A stretch of DNA of 64,000 nt from Nocardia rhamnosiphila NBRC 108938 (GCF_000720425.1 NZ_JOAJ01000013.1:52328-116327), one strand, 5' to 3'. Positions 34,560-43,021 are shown, counted from the first letter of the stretch. Notes: generated by a model not told the origin, from the sequence alone. Numbers and translations: made by a program.

Positions 34560-36224
34560 GTGTCCCCTACCGAACAGCCCTGGGATCACGAGGTGGGTTT
34601 CCTGGTCGTGGGCAGCGGCGCCGGCGGCCTCACCGGCGCACTGGCCGCCGCGGACCGGGGCGCGGACACCCTGGTCATCGAGAAGGCCGGCTATTACGGC
34701 GGCAGTACGGCGCTGTCCGGCGGCGGGATCTGGGTACCGAACAACCCGGTGCTGCTGCGCGAGGGCCTGCGTGATTCCCGCGCCGAGGTGCGGGCCTACC
34801 TGGACGCGGTGGTCGGTGACCGGGTGCCCTCGGCCAATCTGGACGCGTTCATCGATGAGGGCCCGGCAATGCTGGACTTCCTGGAGAGCAGCGGCCCGCA
34901 CCTGCGTTTCCAGTGGTGCACCGGCTATTCCGACTACCACCCGGAAGCCCCCGGCGGACGTCCGGCCGGCCGGTCGATCGAACCGCTGCCGGTGAACCTG
35001 CGCGAACTCGGTGTCGACGAGCCCTACCTGCGTCCGGCCGCGCTCGCCACCCCGCCCGGGCTGTTCATCACCTCCAAGGATTTCGTCCAGCTGAACATGG
35101 TCACCCGGACCTGGAAGGCCCGCTGGACCGCGCTGCTCACCGGACTGCGGGCAGTGAAAGCCGTGGTTTTGCGCCGGCATATGGACACTCTCGGCCGCGC
35201 CCTGATCGCCCGGCTCCGCCTGGCCCTGCGCGACGCCGGGGTCCCGCTGTGGCTGAATACCGCGATGCGGTCGCTGATCACCGACGAAACCGGTGCGGTG
35301 CTGGGGGTGGTGGCCGAACGGTCCGGCCGGGAGATACGGATCCGGGCCCGCGACGGAGTGCTGCTCGCGACCGGCGGTTTCGAATACAACCAGGCGCTGC
35401 GCAAACGGCATCTGCCCGCCGGGGGCCGCGACAACTTCAGCGCCGCCTCCACCGACAACACCGGTGACGGGATCGTGGCCGGGGAACGGGTCGGCGCCGC
35501 GGTCGATCTCATGGACGACGCCTGGTGGATGCCGTCGTTCCAGCGGCCCGACGGGATCAACCAGGTTCTGGTGTCCGAACGGTCCATACCCCGGTCGATC
35601 ATCGTGAACGGCTCCGGCGCCCGGTTCACCAACGAGGCCGCCCCCTACGTCACCTTCGTGCACGCGCAACTGGCCGGTGGTCACGACCCGGCGTGGCTGG
35701 TGTTCGACGGCAGAGCCAAGAACCGCTACCCGATAGGCGGGATCATGCCGGGACAGAAGTTCCCGGCGGACTGGTTGTCCTCGGGGCTGGTGCGCAGCGC
35801 GGCCACCGTCGGTGAACTCGCGGACGCGATCGGCGTGCCCGCCGCGGCCCTGGAGGCGACCGTGCGCCGGTACAACGACGCCGCGCGCACCGGCCGCGAT
35901 ACCGATCACGGGCGCGGCGAGAGCGCCTACGACAATTACTACGGCGACCCGACTCTCCCGCAGCCCACCCTCGACGTACTCGACCGGGCGCCGTTCTACG
36001 CGTTGCGAATCCGCATCGGCGACCTCGGTACCAAGGGTGGGCTGGTGTACAACCAGAATGCGCAGGTTCTACGCGCCGACGGCTCCGTGATCACGGGTCT
36101 GTACGCGACGGGCAACACCTCCGCCGCGGTGATGGGCACCGATTACGCGGGCGCCGGCGCCACCATCGGACCCGCCATGGTGTTCGGCTATATCGCCGCC
36201 CGCCACGCCGCGACGAAGGAGTGA
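34560..36224 (+). CDS. kstD: 3-ketosteroid delta1-dehydrogenase (KstD paralog 2)
   Basis: A 554-residue flavoprotein, close in type to characterised KstD enzymes. The FAD motif GSGAGG is at 18-23. Active-site equivalents are Tyr126 (YSDYHPE), the tyrosine of NEAAPYV, and Tyr529/Gly533 (DYAGAG). It should introduce the C1-C2 double bond in ring A before KshA acts. GTG 34560 starts 29 bases after the isomerase gene, following GAGAAAAGAG. Its stop is overlapped by the ribosome site of the next gene. Confidence 0.88.
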   Translation: MSPTEQPWDHEVGFLVVGSGAGGLTGALAAADRGADTLVIEKAGYYGGSTALSGGGIWVPNNPVLLREGLRDSRAEVRAYLDAVVGDRVPSANLDAFIDEGPAMLDFLESSGPHLRFQWCTGYSDYHPEAPGGRPAGRSIEPLPVNLRELGVDEPYLRPAALATPPGLFITSKDFVQLNMVTRTWKARWTALLTGLRAVKAVVLRRHMDTLGRALIARLRLALRDAGVPLWLNTAMRSLITDETGAVLGVVAERSGREIRIRARDGVLLATGGFEYNQALRKRHLPAGGRDNFSAASTDNTGDGIVAGERVGAAVDLMDDAWWMPSFQRPDGINQVLVSERSIPRSIIVNGSGARFTNEAAPYVTFVHAQLAGGHDPAWLVFDGRAKNRYPIGGIMPGQKFPADWLSSGLVRSAATVGELADAIGVPAAALEATVRRYNDAARTGRDTDHGRGESAYDNYYGDPTLPQPTLDVLDRAPFYALRIRIGDLGTKGGLVYNQNAQVLRADGSVITGLYATGNTSAAVMGTDYAGAGATIGPAMVFGYIAARHAATKE

Positions 36225-36226
36225 TC

Positions 36227-36484
36227 GTGCAGCCCGTACAGTGCGCCAACTGCGGTAACCGAGTGCTGGTGGAGAAGTTCAGCCCCAGCCACACCAGTGT
36301 GCAATGGCTCGACGACGCCGAATCCGCCTGCCCCGAATTCGCCCGCCGGGCGGCCCTCGGCGAGCACAGCAAATGGATCCCCACCTGCCCGGCGCTGCGC
36401 GATTCCATCGAACGGGCCGTCGCCGACGGTGATCTGCCCACCGACGAACGCCGCCGGGAACCCGTGCCGGGCCGCCTGGGCTGA
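36227..36484 (+). CDS. Small four-cysteine protein coupled to kstD
   Basis: An 85-residue soluble protein beginning MQPVQCANCG. Cysteines at 6, 9, 35 and 54 could hold zinc or an iron-sulfur cluster, though the spacing fits no ferredoxin I recognise. The start is GTG 36227, because GGAG (36218-36221) lies 5 bases before it; GTG 36221 would overlap the ribosome site. It is translationally close to kstD (2-base gap), so a role with that dehydrogenase, for example electron transfer, is a reasonable but untested inference. Confidence 0.7.
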   Translation: MQPVQCANCGNRVLVEKFSPSHTSVQWLDDAESACPEFARRAALGEHSKWIPTCPALRDSIERAVADGDLPTDERRREPVPGRLG

Positions 36485-36517
36485 CACGGCTTCCCCGGTG
36501 CTCGCCCGCCGGTGGGG

Positions 36518-37108
36518 CTACACCCTACTCAGGCGAAGCGATAGATACTGACCGAAGCCGGCACGCCGCGCGAATCGGACGGGGCGTTGCTGGTACTCGG
36601 TGAAGCCGAACTTGCGGTAGAGGCTCAGCGCGGGTGTGTTGGTGTCCTTGATCTCGCGCAGGATGAACTCGTCGTAGCCGGGAAGGCTGATGATGTACTG
36701 CATCAGCGCGGTTCCCACTCCGCGCCCCTGGTGGGCGGGGGCGGTGGCGACGAAGGCGATCTCGGCCAGCCCGTCCCGCGCTTCATCGGGGGCGCCGAGG
36801 AATTGTGAGCGGACCACCGGATAGCCGATGGTCCCGCGGAGGAGTCCGAGATGGCGGCGGAACTCGGGTGGTCGCGGTGCGAAGCATTCCTGATCGCCGG
36901 AGGTGACCGACGCGATGGCGGCGGGCTCGCCGTCGACCAGGGCCACGACGAAACGCTCCAGTATGAGCATGTGCGCGAACGCGGCGGTCAGCTGCTCGGG
37001 GTCGGAGGAGAAGAAGGCGAAGTCCTCGGCGAAGCCATGGACGAGCACTGCGGTGATCGATCTGCGGTAGTCCTCACCGAGCTCGTCGCCGTGCCTGATC
37101 GTGATCAT
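36518..37108 (-). CDS. GNAT-family N-acetyltransferase
   Basis: A 196-residue GNAT protein. The acetyl-CoA loop QGRGVGTALM is at about residues 128-137 (following AFVATAPAH), with a C-terminal LSLYRKFGFTEYQ typical of the fold. The acceptor is unknown. ATG 37108 overlaps the stop of the TetR gene (ATGA), so it is the second gene of a regulator-acetyltransferase operon. It converges on the kstD operon. Confidence 0.85.
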   Translation of the reverse strand: MITIRHGDELGEDYRRSITAVLVHGFAEDFAFFSSDPEQLTAAFAHMLILERFVVALVDGEPAAIASVTSGDQECFAPRPPEFRRHLGLLRGTIGYPVVRSQFLGAPDEARDGLAEIAFVATAPAHQGRGVGTALMQYIISLPGYDEFILREIKDTNTPALSLYRKFGFTEYQQRPVRFARRAGFGQYLSLRLSRV

Positions 37109-37728
37109 TGTATGGGTCCCTGGGTGAGCAGTTTGAGTACGACATCGACGTCCGGGGCGGTGAACTCGGCGCCGAGACCTACTCGGATCGAGGTGAGACC
37201 GCCGAGCATCGCGAAATAACAGGTCGTGAGTTGAGCCGGATCTCCTCGACCGAGTTCGCCGCCCGCCTGTCCTCGGCGGATCAGGTTCTCGAAGGTGCGC
37301 CGCATCAACCTGTGCGCGTCGCGGATTCGGGTGATCGACGCGGACGGCGCATCAGCGGTCACGCCCTGGTTGATGACGATCATGAACTCGGCGGCGCCGT
37401 CGTCGGCTGTGAGACCGGCCAGGTATCGAGTGGTGAATTCCCGGATGATCTCGACCGGGCGCCCTGGTCCGGAGAGTTCCCCGGTCAGGCTGTCGAGCCC
37501 GGTCAGTGCCTGGTCGAGCAGGTCGGCGTACAGCGCGTCTTTGGTCGGATAGTGACGGTAGATCGTGCCGACGCCGACGCCGGCCTCGGTCGCGATGTCA
37601 CGGATGGCCGATGCGGCGTATCCGTGCCGGGCGAAAACGCGAACCGCCGCGGTCTGCACCGCGCTGCGCGTTGCCGCGCTCAGGGCCGCGCTCTGTTCGG
37701 TGGTGCGCGCCACGGGCCGCCCTCCCAT
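37105..37728 (-). CDS. TetR-family transcriptional regulator
   Basis: A 207-residue TetR regulator with the helix-turn-helix at about residues 18-65 (SAIRDIATEAGVGVGTIYRHY) and a ligand domain. The ATG at 37728 abuts a perfect palindrome, so autoregulation is likely. The downstream GNAT gene is translationally coupled. The HsaD-like gene is transcribed away from it 211 bases off and may also be a target. Confidence 0.87.
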   Translation of the reverse strand: MGGRPVARTTEQSAALSAATRSAVQTAAVRVFARHGYAASAIRDIATEAGVGVGTIYRHYPTKDALYADLLDQALTGLDSLTGELSGPGRPVEIIREFTTRYLAGLTADDGAAEFMIVINQGVTADAPSASITRIRDAHRLMRRTFENLIRRGQAGGELGRGDPAQLTTCYFAMLGGLTSIRVGLGAEFTAPDVDVVLKLLTQGPIQ

Positions 37729-37758
37729 CTATAGAATGAACCAATGTTCATTCTATAG
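37729..37758. promoter_or_regulatory. Palindromic TetR operator
   Basis: CTATAGAATGAAC (37729-37741) and its exact reverse complement (37746-37758) flank CAAT. The 30-base AT-rich site directly precedes the TetR start codon. On the minus strand it includes TATAGAAT, which could serve as the -10 box, so repressor binding would block it. Confidence 0.8.
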
Positions 37759-37848
37759 GCAGGGTGACCGTGCAGCAGAACTCGGCCTTTACCTCGGCGC
37801 ACCGAACCCCCTCTCGAAGGTCCGGTGCCGCTTCCCCGGACGGCACGG

Positions 37849-37886
37849 GGCGACCGCTCACCGGGAACTTCGGATGAGCGGTCGCC
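37849..37886 (+). other. Hairpin in the upstream region of the HsaD-like gene
   Basis: GGCGACCGCTC (37849-37859) and its exact reverse complement (37876-37886) form an 11-base stem with a 16-base loop, ending 53 bases before ATG 37940. It may fold in the 5' leader of that gene. Confidence 0.55.
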
Positions 37887-37939
37887 GCGCACCTGGCAGC
37901 GTGGTTCGGAAGGAAGTACGCGGAGATGGAGGGTTGACG

Positions 37940-38803
37940 ATGACGACGGTTCCCAGCACCGAGCACGAGCTGCGGGAGATACGTACCGACGCCGGAATGC
38001 TGCGGTATTACGAGGCAGGCTCCGGTACGCCGCTGCTGCTGTTGCACGGTTCCGGGCCCGGGGTCACCGGCTGGCGTAACTTCCGCGGCAATCTCGATTT
38101 CTTCGCCGAACGGTTCCGCACTCTGATCCTGGAGTTCCCCGGTTTCGGCGTCAGCGACGATTTCGGCGGGCATCCGATGATCACCGCCCTGGACGCGGTG
38201 GTCCGCTTCGTCGACGCGCTCGGCCTCGACCGGGTCGATATCGTCGGCAACTCGATGGGCGGCGGGGTCGCGCTGAACTACGCGATCGCCCACCCCGACC
38301 GGGTCGGCAAGATCGTCACCATCGGCGGTATCGGCAAGAACATCTTCAGTCCGGGTCCGGGGGAGGGCATCCGGCTGCTCCAGGACTTCACCGAGAACCC
38401 CACCCGGGAACGGTTGATCGCCTGGCTGCACTCGATGGTGTACGACCCGGCCCTGGTCACGGAGGAGATGATCGAGGAGCGCTGGGCCCAGGCCACCGAT
38501 CCGGCCACCCTCGACAGCGCCCGCCGCATGTACAGCCGGGCCGCGTTCACCGCGATGGTGCGTGCCATGGACGCCGCGGACACACCGCCGCCGTGGGCGC
38601 TGCTGCACAAGGTGAAGGCGCCGACCCTGGTGACCTGGGGACGTGACGACCGGGTGAGCCCGCTGGATATGGCCCTGCTGCCGATGCGCACCATCCCGCG
38701 CGCCGAACTGCACGTGTTCCCGGATTGCGGCCACTGGGCGATGATCGAGCAGAAGGCCGCCTTCGAATCCGCGGTCATGGCCTTCCTGACCCGCAAGGAC
38801 TGA
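37940..38803 (+). CDS. HsaD-like alpha/beta hydrolase (C-C bond hydrolase family)
   Basis: A 287-residue hydrolase of the BphD/HsaD group. Nucleophile Ser105 lies in GNSMGGG, with Asp236/237 (WGRDDRVSP) and His265 (DCGHW) completing the triad; HGSGPG at 36-41 forms the oxyanion hole. Such enzymes cleave the meta-fission product made by HsaC. The residues after the nucleophile fit HsaD, but the gene is 13 kb from hsaC, so another substrate is possible. ATG 37940 is used; the open frame upstream crosses the operator. Confidence 0.75.
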   Translation: MTTVPSTEHELREIRTDAGMLRYYEAGSGTPLLLLHGSGPGVTGWRNFRGNLDFFAERFRTLILEFPGFGVSDDFGGHPMITALDAVVRFVDALGLDRVDIVGNSMGGGVALNYAIAHPDRVGKIVTIGGIGKNIFSPGPGEGIRLLQDFTENPTRERLIAWLHSMVYDPALVTEEMIEERWAQATDPATLDSARRMYSRAAFTAMVRAMDAADTPPPWALLHKVKAPTLVTWGRDDRVSPLDMALLPMRTIPRAELHVFPDCGHWAMIEQKAAFESAVMAFLTRKD

Positions 38804-38940
38804 GGCCGCAGGCAGCACGTCTCGGTATCCGGTACTCCTCGGTGTGGCCTTTCTCGGGATGTGTCCGGACCCCCGGCTCTCGCCGGAAACGTGGGAGCTG
38901 CGCATCCACGCAGGCGTGCTGCCAGGGGTCCGCGGCGGCT

Positions 38941-39996
38941 CTAGCCGGACACATCGGCAACGAGAACGGGCCCGGAACCCTTCGCCAGCGATTGCGCACC
39001 GGCCACGCCGACCAGTGATGCCGCGACGGCGTGACGCACCGGAATGAGCGGGGGCGTGCCGTGTTCCACCGTGGCACGGAATCCCTCCAGTATCGCCACG
39101 GTGCCCTCGGCCATCCGGTCGATCGGTTCGTCGTTCACAAGATAGGGACCGGGTACGCGGACCTCCTCACGTGTCTGCCCGTCGGCTCGAGCCCAGCCCT
39201 CCTCGCGCACTCGCACCGACCAGGCGTCTTCGCCAGGGGCGCGAAGGGACTCGGCCAGGCCGTGGCCGCCCCGCACCGAGATCCAGCTCCAGTGGCTGCC
39301 GGCCTCCCCGGCCAGGAACCCGTGGCGGGCAAGGGCCAGAACGCCGTCGGAGAATCGGATGGCCAGTACGACGGCGGCGGGACGACCGTCACCCGGACCA
39401 ACCGGGAAGGCGCTGACCTCGAGCGGCCGTGCTCCGGTGAGCTCCAGCAGGGGCGATACGGTGTGGGTGCAGTAGGCGGTCGGCGGGATGCGACCACGCC
39501 AATGAGCCGGATCGCCGATGAGCGCGGCGGTGTCCGCGGGCGACAAGCTGTGCAGATAGTCTGCTTCCACCAGTGTGATGCCGCCCAGTTCGCCGGAGTC
39601 CACCGACTCCCGGAGCAACCGAGTGTGTGGATGGAACACGTAGTTCTCCGCGAACGAATAGGTGGCCGTGGACCGCTCGGCCGCAGCGATCAGCCGGCGC
39701 CCTTCCTCCTCCGATACGCAGGCCGCCGTCTCCGACAGCACATGGATCCCGCGATCCAGAAAGGCAATGGACAACGCCGCGTGTGCGTCGAAATCATTGG
39801 CGAGCACGACCCCGTCGAGACCGGCGTCGAAGAAATCCGCCCAGTGCCCTGTCGCGCGGGCCGTCGGAAATCTCGCGTGCGCGGCGGCCAGCCGTTCGGA
39901 GTCACGATCACACACCGCGCTCACCTCGATCCCGAGCCGATGTGCCCACTCGGCCATGTACAGACCCCGCGACAAACCCACGATTCCGATGCGCAT
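38941..39996 (-). CDS. Gfo/Idh/MocA-family oxidoreductase
   Basis: A 351-residue NAD(P)-dependent oxidoreductase. The N-terminal Rossmann motif is GIVGLSRG (residues 4-11), EKP-like motif is altered to SETAACVSEEE, and the C-terminal domain follows. Substrates of this family are mostly sugars or cyclitols; this one is unassigned. ATG 39996 has no ribosome site, but TATACC lies 6 bases upstream with TTGCGC 16 bases before that, which suggests a leaderless transcript. Confidence 0.8.
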   Translation of the reverse strand: MRIGIVGLSRGLYMAEWAHRLGIEVSAVCDRDSERLAAAHARFPTARATGHWADFFDAGLDGVVLANDFDAHAALSIAFLDRGIHVLSETAACVSEEEGRRLIAAAERSTATYSFAENYVFHPHTRLLRESVDSGELGGITLVEADYLHSLSPADTAALIGDPAHWRGRIPPTAYCTHTVSPLLELTGARPLEVSAFPVGPGDGRPAAVVLAIRFSDGVLALARHGFLAGEAGSHWSWISVRGGHGLAESLRAPGEDAWSVRVREEGWARADGQTREEVRVPGPYLVNDEPIDRMAEGTVAILEGFRATVEHGTPPLIPVRHAVAASLVGVAGAQSLAKGSGPVLVADVSG

Positions 39997-40088
39997 CGAA
40001 CTGGTATACGCAATGAGCAACCACGCGCAAAATGGTTTTCGAACCCGCGCGCACGAACGTCGGCCCAGGGTTCCGAGCCGGGCTACCT

Positions 40089-40916
40089 CTACCGCTGGGT
40101 GCTGCCCGCGTCGACCGGCAGGGTCACCGCGGTGATGTAGCGGGCCTCCTCCGAGGCCAGGAACAGGGATGCGTTCGCGATATCGACCGGCTCCACCCAT
40201 GGGATCGGCAGCATGTTCATGGTCCGCGCGGCCTCCGCGAATTCTTCGCGGGTGGGGTTCTCCCGGTCGGGGCGGAACGACCGGCGGACCATATCGTTCT
40301 GGATCATCGGGGTATCCACATTGGTCGGGTGCACCGAGTTCACCCGGATTCCGTGCGGCGCCAGCTCCTGCGCCAGCGACCGCATCAACCCCACCACACC
40401 GTGTTTGGCCGCCGTGTAGTGCGCGACCCCGACCAGTCCACGCAGTCCGGCGATCGAACTGGTGAGGATCATCGACCCGCCGCCGCGGGCGATGAGATGC
40501 GGGGCGGTCGCCTTGCAGGTCTGCCATACGCCGGTCAGGTTGACGTCCAGCATCGTCCGCCACTGTTCCTCGGTCAGCTGCAGCCCGGGCGCGCTGGAGG
40601 TGATCCCGGCCGTCGCGCACACCACGTCCAGACCGCCGAGTTCGTCCACGGCCCGGTCGGCCGCCGCCCGCAGCGCCGCGCCGTCGCGGACATCGGCAGT
40701 GGCGGCCACGACCCGCGCCCCGGTCTTCTCGACAGCCCGCACGGTCTGCTCGAGGTCTTCCGGCGTCGCCGGTGGGATGACCACCGTCTCCACCGGGCCG
40801 CAGAGATCCAGCGCGACGATATCGGCGCCCTCCTCGGCCAGCCGGACCGCCTGGGCCCGCCCGATACCCCGTGCCGCGCCGGTGACCAGCGCTACCTTGC
40901 CCGAAACCCGTCCCAT
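40089..40916 (-). CDS. Mycofactocin-coupled-type SDR oxidoreductase (b)
   Basis: A 275-residue SDR. TGAARGIG is at residues 13-20 and the catalytic YTAAK near 160. It has the insert typical of the mycofactocin-coupled subfamily (DLCGPVETVVIPPATPEDL after the second strand) and the subfamily C-terminus LPIPWVEPVDIANASLFLAS. These enzymes keep NAD bound and pass electrons to mycofactocin. ATG 40916 lies 1 base after the upstream SDR stop, so the pair form an operon. Confidence 0.83.
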   Translation of the reverse strand: MGRVSGKVALVTGAARGIGRAQAVRLAEEGADIVALDLCGPVETVVIPPATPEDLEQTVRAVEKTGARVVAATADVRDGAALRAAADRAVDELGGLDVVCATAGITSSAPGLQLTEEQWRTMLDVNLTGVWQTCKATAPHLIARGGGSMILTSSIAGLRGLVGVAHYTAAKHGVVGLMRSLAQELAPHGIRVNSVHPTNVDTPMIQNDMVRRSFRPDRENPTREEFAEAARTMNMLPIPWVEPVDIANASLFLASEEARYITAVTLPVDAGSTQR

Positions 40917-40917
40917 C

Positions 40918-41715
40918 TCACACCTTCTGAGTAAGTCCGGCGTCCACGACGAGCTGGGTGCCGGTGATGTACCGGGACTCGTCGGACGCGAGGAACAACA
41001 CCGCATTGCTGATATCGACCGGCTCTACCCAGGGCACCGGCAGGATCGTCCGTTCCGCGAGAACGCGCGCCGCGTCGTCGCGGGTCGGATCCGCCATCCC
41101 GGGCAGCAATTTCGCGTACACGTCGTCGTTCAGGATCATCGGCGTCGCCACCGATCCCGGATGCACGGTGTTTACCCGGATGCCCTGCGGGCCGAGCTCG
41201 TTGGCCAGTGTCCGCGCCAGTCCCACCACCGCGTGTTTACTCGCCGAATAGTGGGCGGCCGAAGCCCCGCCTTTGAGGCCGTTCGTCGACCCGACGATCA
41301 CGATCGAAGCGCCCGTGTCGAGGTGGGCGGCCCCCGCCCGGACGGTGTGCCAGACTCCGGTGAGATTGATATCGAGGGCGCGCTGCCAGGCGTCGTCGGA
41401 CAGTTCCCAGGTCGGCGCCAGATCCGCGTAGACGCCGGCATTGGCGACGACCACATCCAGCCGGCCCAGCTGCGTCACTCCGGTGTTCACGGCTTCCTCG
41501 ACCGCCAGCGGGTCACGGACATCGGCGAAACCGGTGACGCACCGGCGGCCGAGATCCTCCACCTCCCCGGCCACCGCGACCAGGTCGGCCGCGCTCTCCG
41601 CGAGGTCGAGCGCGACGATATCGGCGCCCTCCTCGGCCAGCCGGCGGCAATGGGCGCGGCCCATCCCGCCCGCTGCCCCTGTCACCACCGCTACCCGGTC
41701 CTGCAGGCGCTTCAT
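40918..41715 (-). CDS. Mycofactocin-coupled-type SDR oxidoreductase (a)
   Basis: A 265-residue SDR with TGAAGGMG (residues 11-18), NAG near 92 and YSASK near 150. The VRVNTVHPGSVATPMI and ILPVPWVEPVDISNAVLFLAS segments match the mycofactocin-coupled subfamily, but its insert after strand 2 is shorter than in the neighbouring SDR. ATG 41715 follows GGAGG at 6 bases. It is the first gene of the two-gene operon and lies 72 bases from a palindrome shared with the kstD region. Steroid alcohols are plausible substrates. Confidence 0.8.
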   Translation of the reverse strand: MKRLQDRVAVVTGAAGGMGRAHCRRLAEEGADIVALDLAESAADLVAVAGEVEDLGRRCVTGFADVRDPLAVEEAVNTGVTQLGRLDVVVANAGVYADLAPTWELSDDAWQRALDINLTGVWHTVRAGAAHLDTGASIVIVGSTNGLKGGASAAHYSASKHAVVGLARTLANELGPQGIRVNTVHPGSVATPMILNDDVYAKLLPGMADPTRDDAARVLAERTILPVPWVEPVDISNAVLFLASDESRYITGTQLVVDAGLTQKV

Positions 41716-41787
41716 CGGGCGCCTCCGGCACATACCGCATCCATGCGGGTGACGCTAGGTGCGCCGAATCTCCCGCGCCGGTGTTTC

Positions 41788-41813
41788 TCCCGGTCACCGG
41801 GCCGTGACCGGGA
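41788..41813. promoter_or_regulatory. Palindromic operator upstream of the SDR operon
   Basis: TCCCGGTCAC (41788-41797) and its exact reverse complement (41804-41813) flank a 6-base centre. The run TTCTCCCGGT-C-ACCGGG from 41785 matches 16 of 17 bases of the palindrome at 32453. The site is 72 bases upstream of the SDR start. Confidence 0.75.
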
Positions 41814-41980
41814 CCGCTCCCGCTGGGCGGGAAGGGCGTCCGCCGGTATCTCCGCCCTCCACTATCGGGTGTGTGCCGGTGTGCCGCTCATCGGATCGGG
41901 CCGGGAGATTTCGACCAGTGCGCACTCGGTCCCGTATCGGGCGCCGGCCGGAATTCCCGGCCTGTGGCCCGGGGCGGACG

Positions 41981-43021
41981 TCAGGGAACGACGACCGCCC
42001 GGCCGCGCAGCGTTCCGGCGGCGAGCCGGCGATACGCCTCGGGGGCCTCGTCGAGGCTGAACCGTTCGGTCGCGATATCCAGGACTCCGGCGTGCGCGAG
42101 ATCGATCAGTTCGATCAGTTCGGCCCTGGCCCCCCAGTACGGTGAGGTCGCGGTCGCTTCGTACGGGCTGATGCCGAATCCGACCCGGGCGGCGGACTTT
42201 CCGTCGCCGATACCGACGATGGTCACATCGGAATCCACCCCGGCCACCGCCATGGCGGTATCGATGGTCGGCTGGAAGCCGACGAAATCCAGGACCAGGC
42301 TCGCCCCGGCCGGCCCGGTGATCCTGCGGACGTTGCCGGCGGCCCGGTCATCGGAGAGCACCGCCTCGTGCGCACCCACCGACCTGGCGAATTCGAGTTT
42401 CTCGTCGTTCACGTCGAGGGCGATGATGCGTGTGGAGGACAGATACCGCAGCAGCTGGATGGCCACGTGGCCGAGACCGCCACTGCCGATCACCACCGTC
42501 CACGAACCGGGGCGGATCTTGTCCAGCGACCGTTTGATCGCGTGATACGGGGTCAGGCCGGCATCGGTGAGCGGTACGGTCGCCACCGGGTCGAGGTCGC
42601 CGATCGGCACCAGATGGCGGGGTGAATCGACAATCAGGTATTCGGCGATGGCGCCCGGTGAGCCGAGTCCCGGCGGCATGATGCCCAGTTCGGCGGCCCG
42701 GGAACAGTAGTTCTCCTGGCCCTGGGCGCAGAACCAGCAGTTTCCGCAGCCCCAAGGGCCGTAGACCACGACATTCGTGCCGATATCGATACCGCGCACC
42801 CCCTCGCCCAGGGCGGTGACCTGCCCGGCGCCCTCGTGCCCCAGGGTCAGGGGCAGTTCGATACCGAACTGTTCCGGCGGGTTGTTCATGACGAAATCGT
42901 CGGAATGGCAGACCCCCGCCGCGGTCACCCGCAGCAGTACCTCGCCGGGGCCGGGTTCGGGGGTGGGGATCTCGCGGACCTCCGGTTCTGCCCCGACGGT
43001 CACGTATTGCAGTGCCTTCAT
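41981..43021 (-). CDS. Zinc-dependent alcohol dehydrogenase (MDR superfamily)
   Basis: A 346-residue medium-chain dehydrogenase. Catalytic zinc ligands are in GVCHSDD and GHEGAG, structural-zinc cysteines in CGNCWFCAQGQENYC, and the NAD motif is GSGGLGHVA. It is a general NAD(P)-linked alcohol dehydrogenase. It lacks features I would require for the longer NDMA-dependent, mycofactocin-linked group. ATG 43021 follows a GAGAGGAC segment. It lies upstream of the SDR operon on the same strand but 265 bases from it. Confidence 0.88.
   Translation of the reverse strand: MKALQYVTVGAEPEVREIPTPEPGPGEVLLRVTAAGVCHSDDFVMNNPPEQFGIELPLTLGHEGAGQVTALGEGVRGIDIGTNVVVYGPWGCGNCWFCAQGQENYCSRAAELGIMPPGLGSPGAIAEYLIVDSPRHLVPIGDLDPVATVPLTDAGLTPYHAIKRSLDKIRPGSWTVVIGSGGLGHVAIQLLRYLSSTRIIALDVNDEKLEFARSVGAHEAVLSDDRAAGNVRRITGPAGASLVLDFVGFQPTIDTAMAVAGVDSDVTIVGIGDGKSAARVGFGISPYEATATSPYWGARAELIELIDLAHAGVLDIATERFSLDEAPEAYRRLAAGTLRGRAVVVP

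Noticed and set aside
41981..43021. Mycofactocin-linked (NDMA-dependent) alcohol dehydrogenase
   Set aside because: Length and sequence fit an ordinary zinc alcohol dehydrogenase; no specific marks of the NDMA-dependent group were seen.
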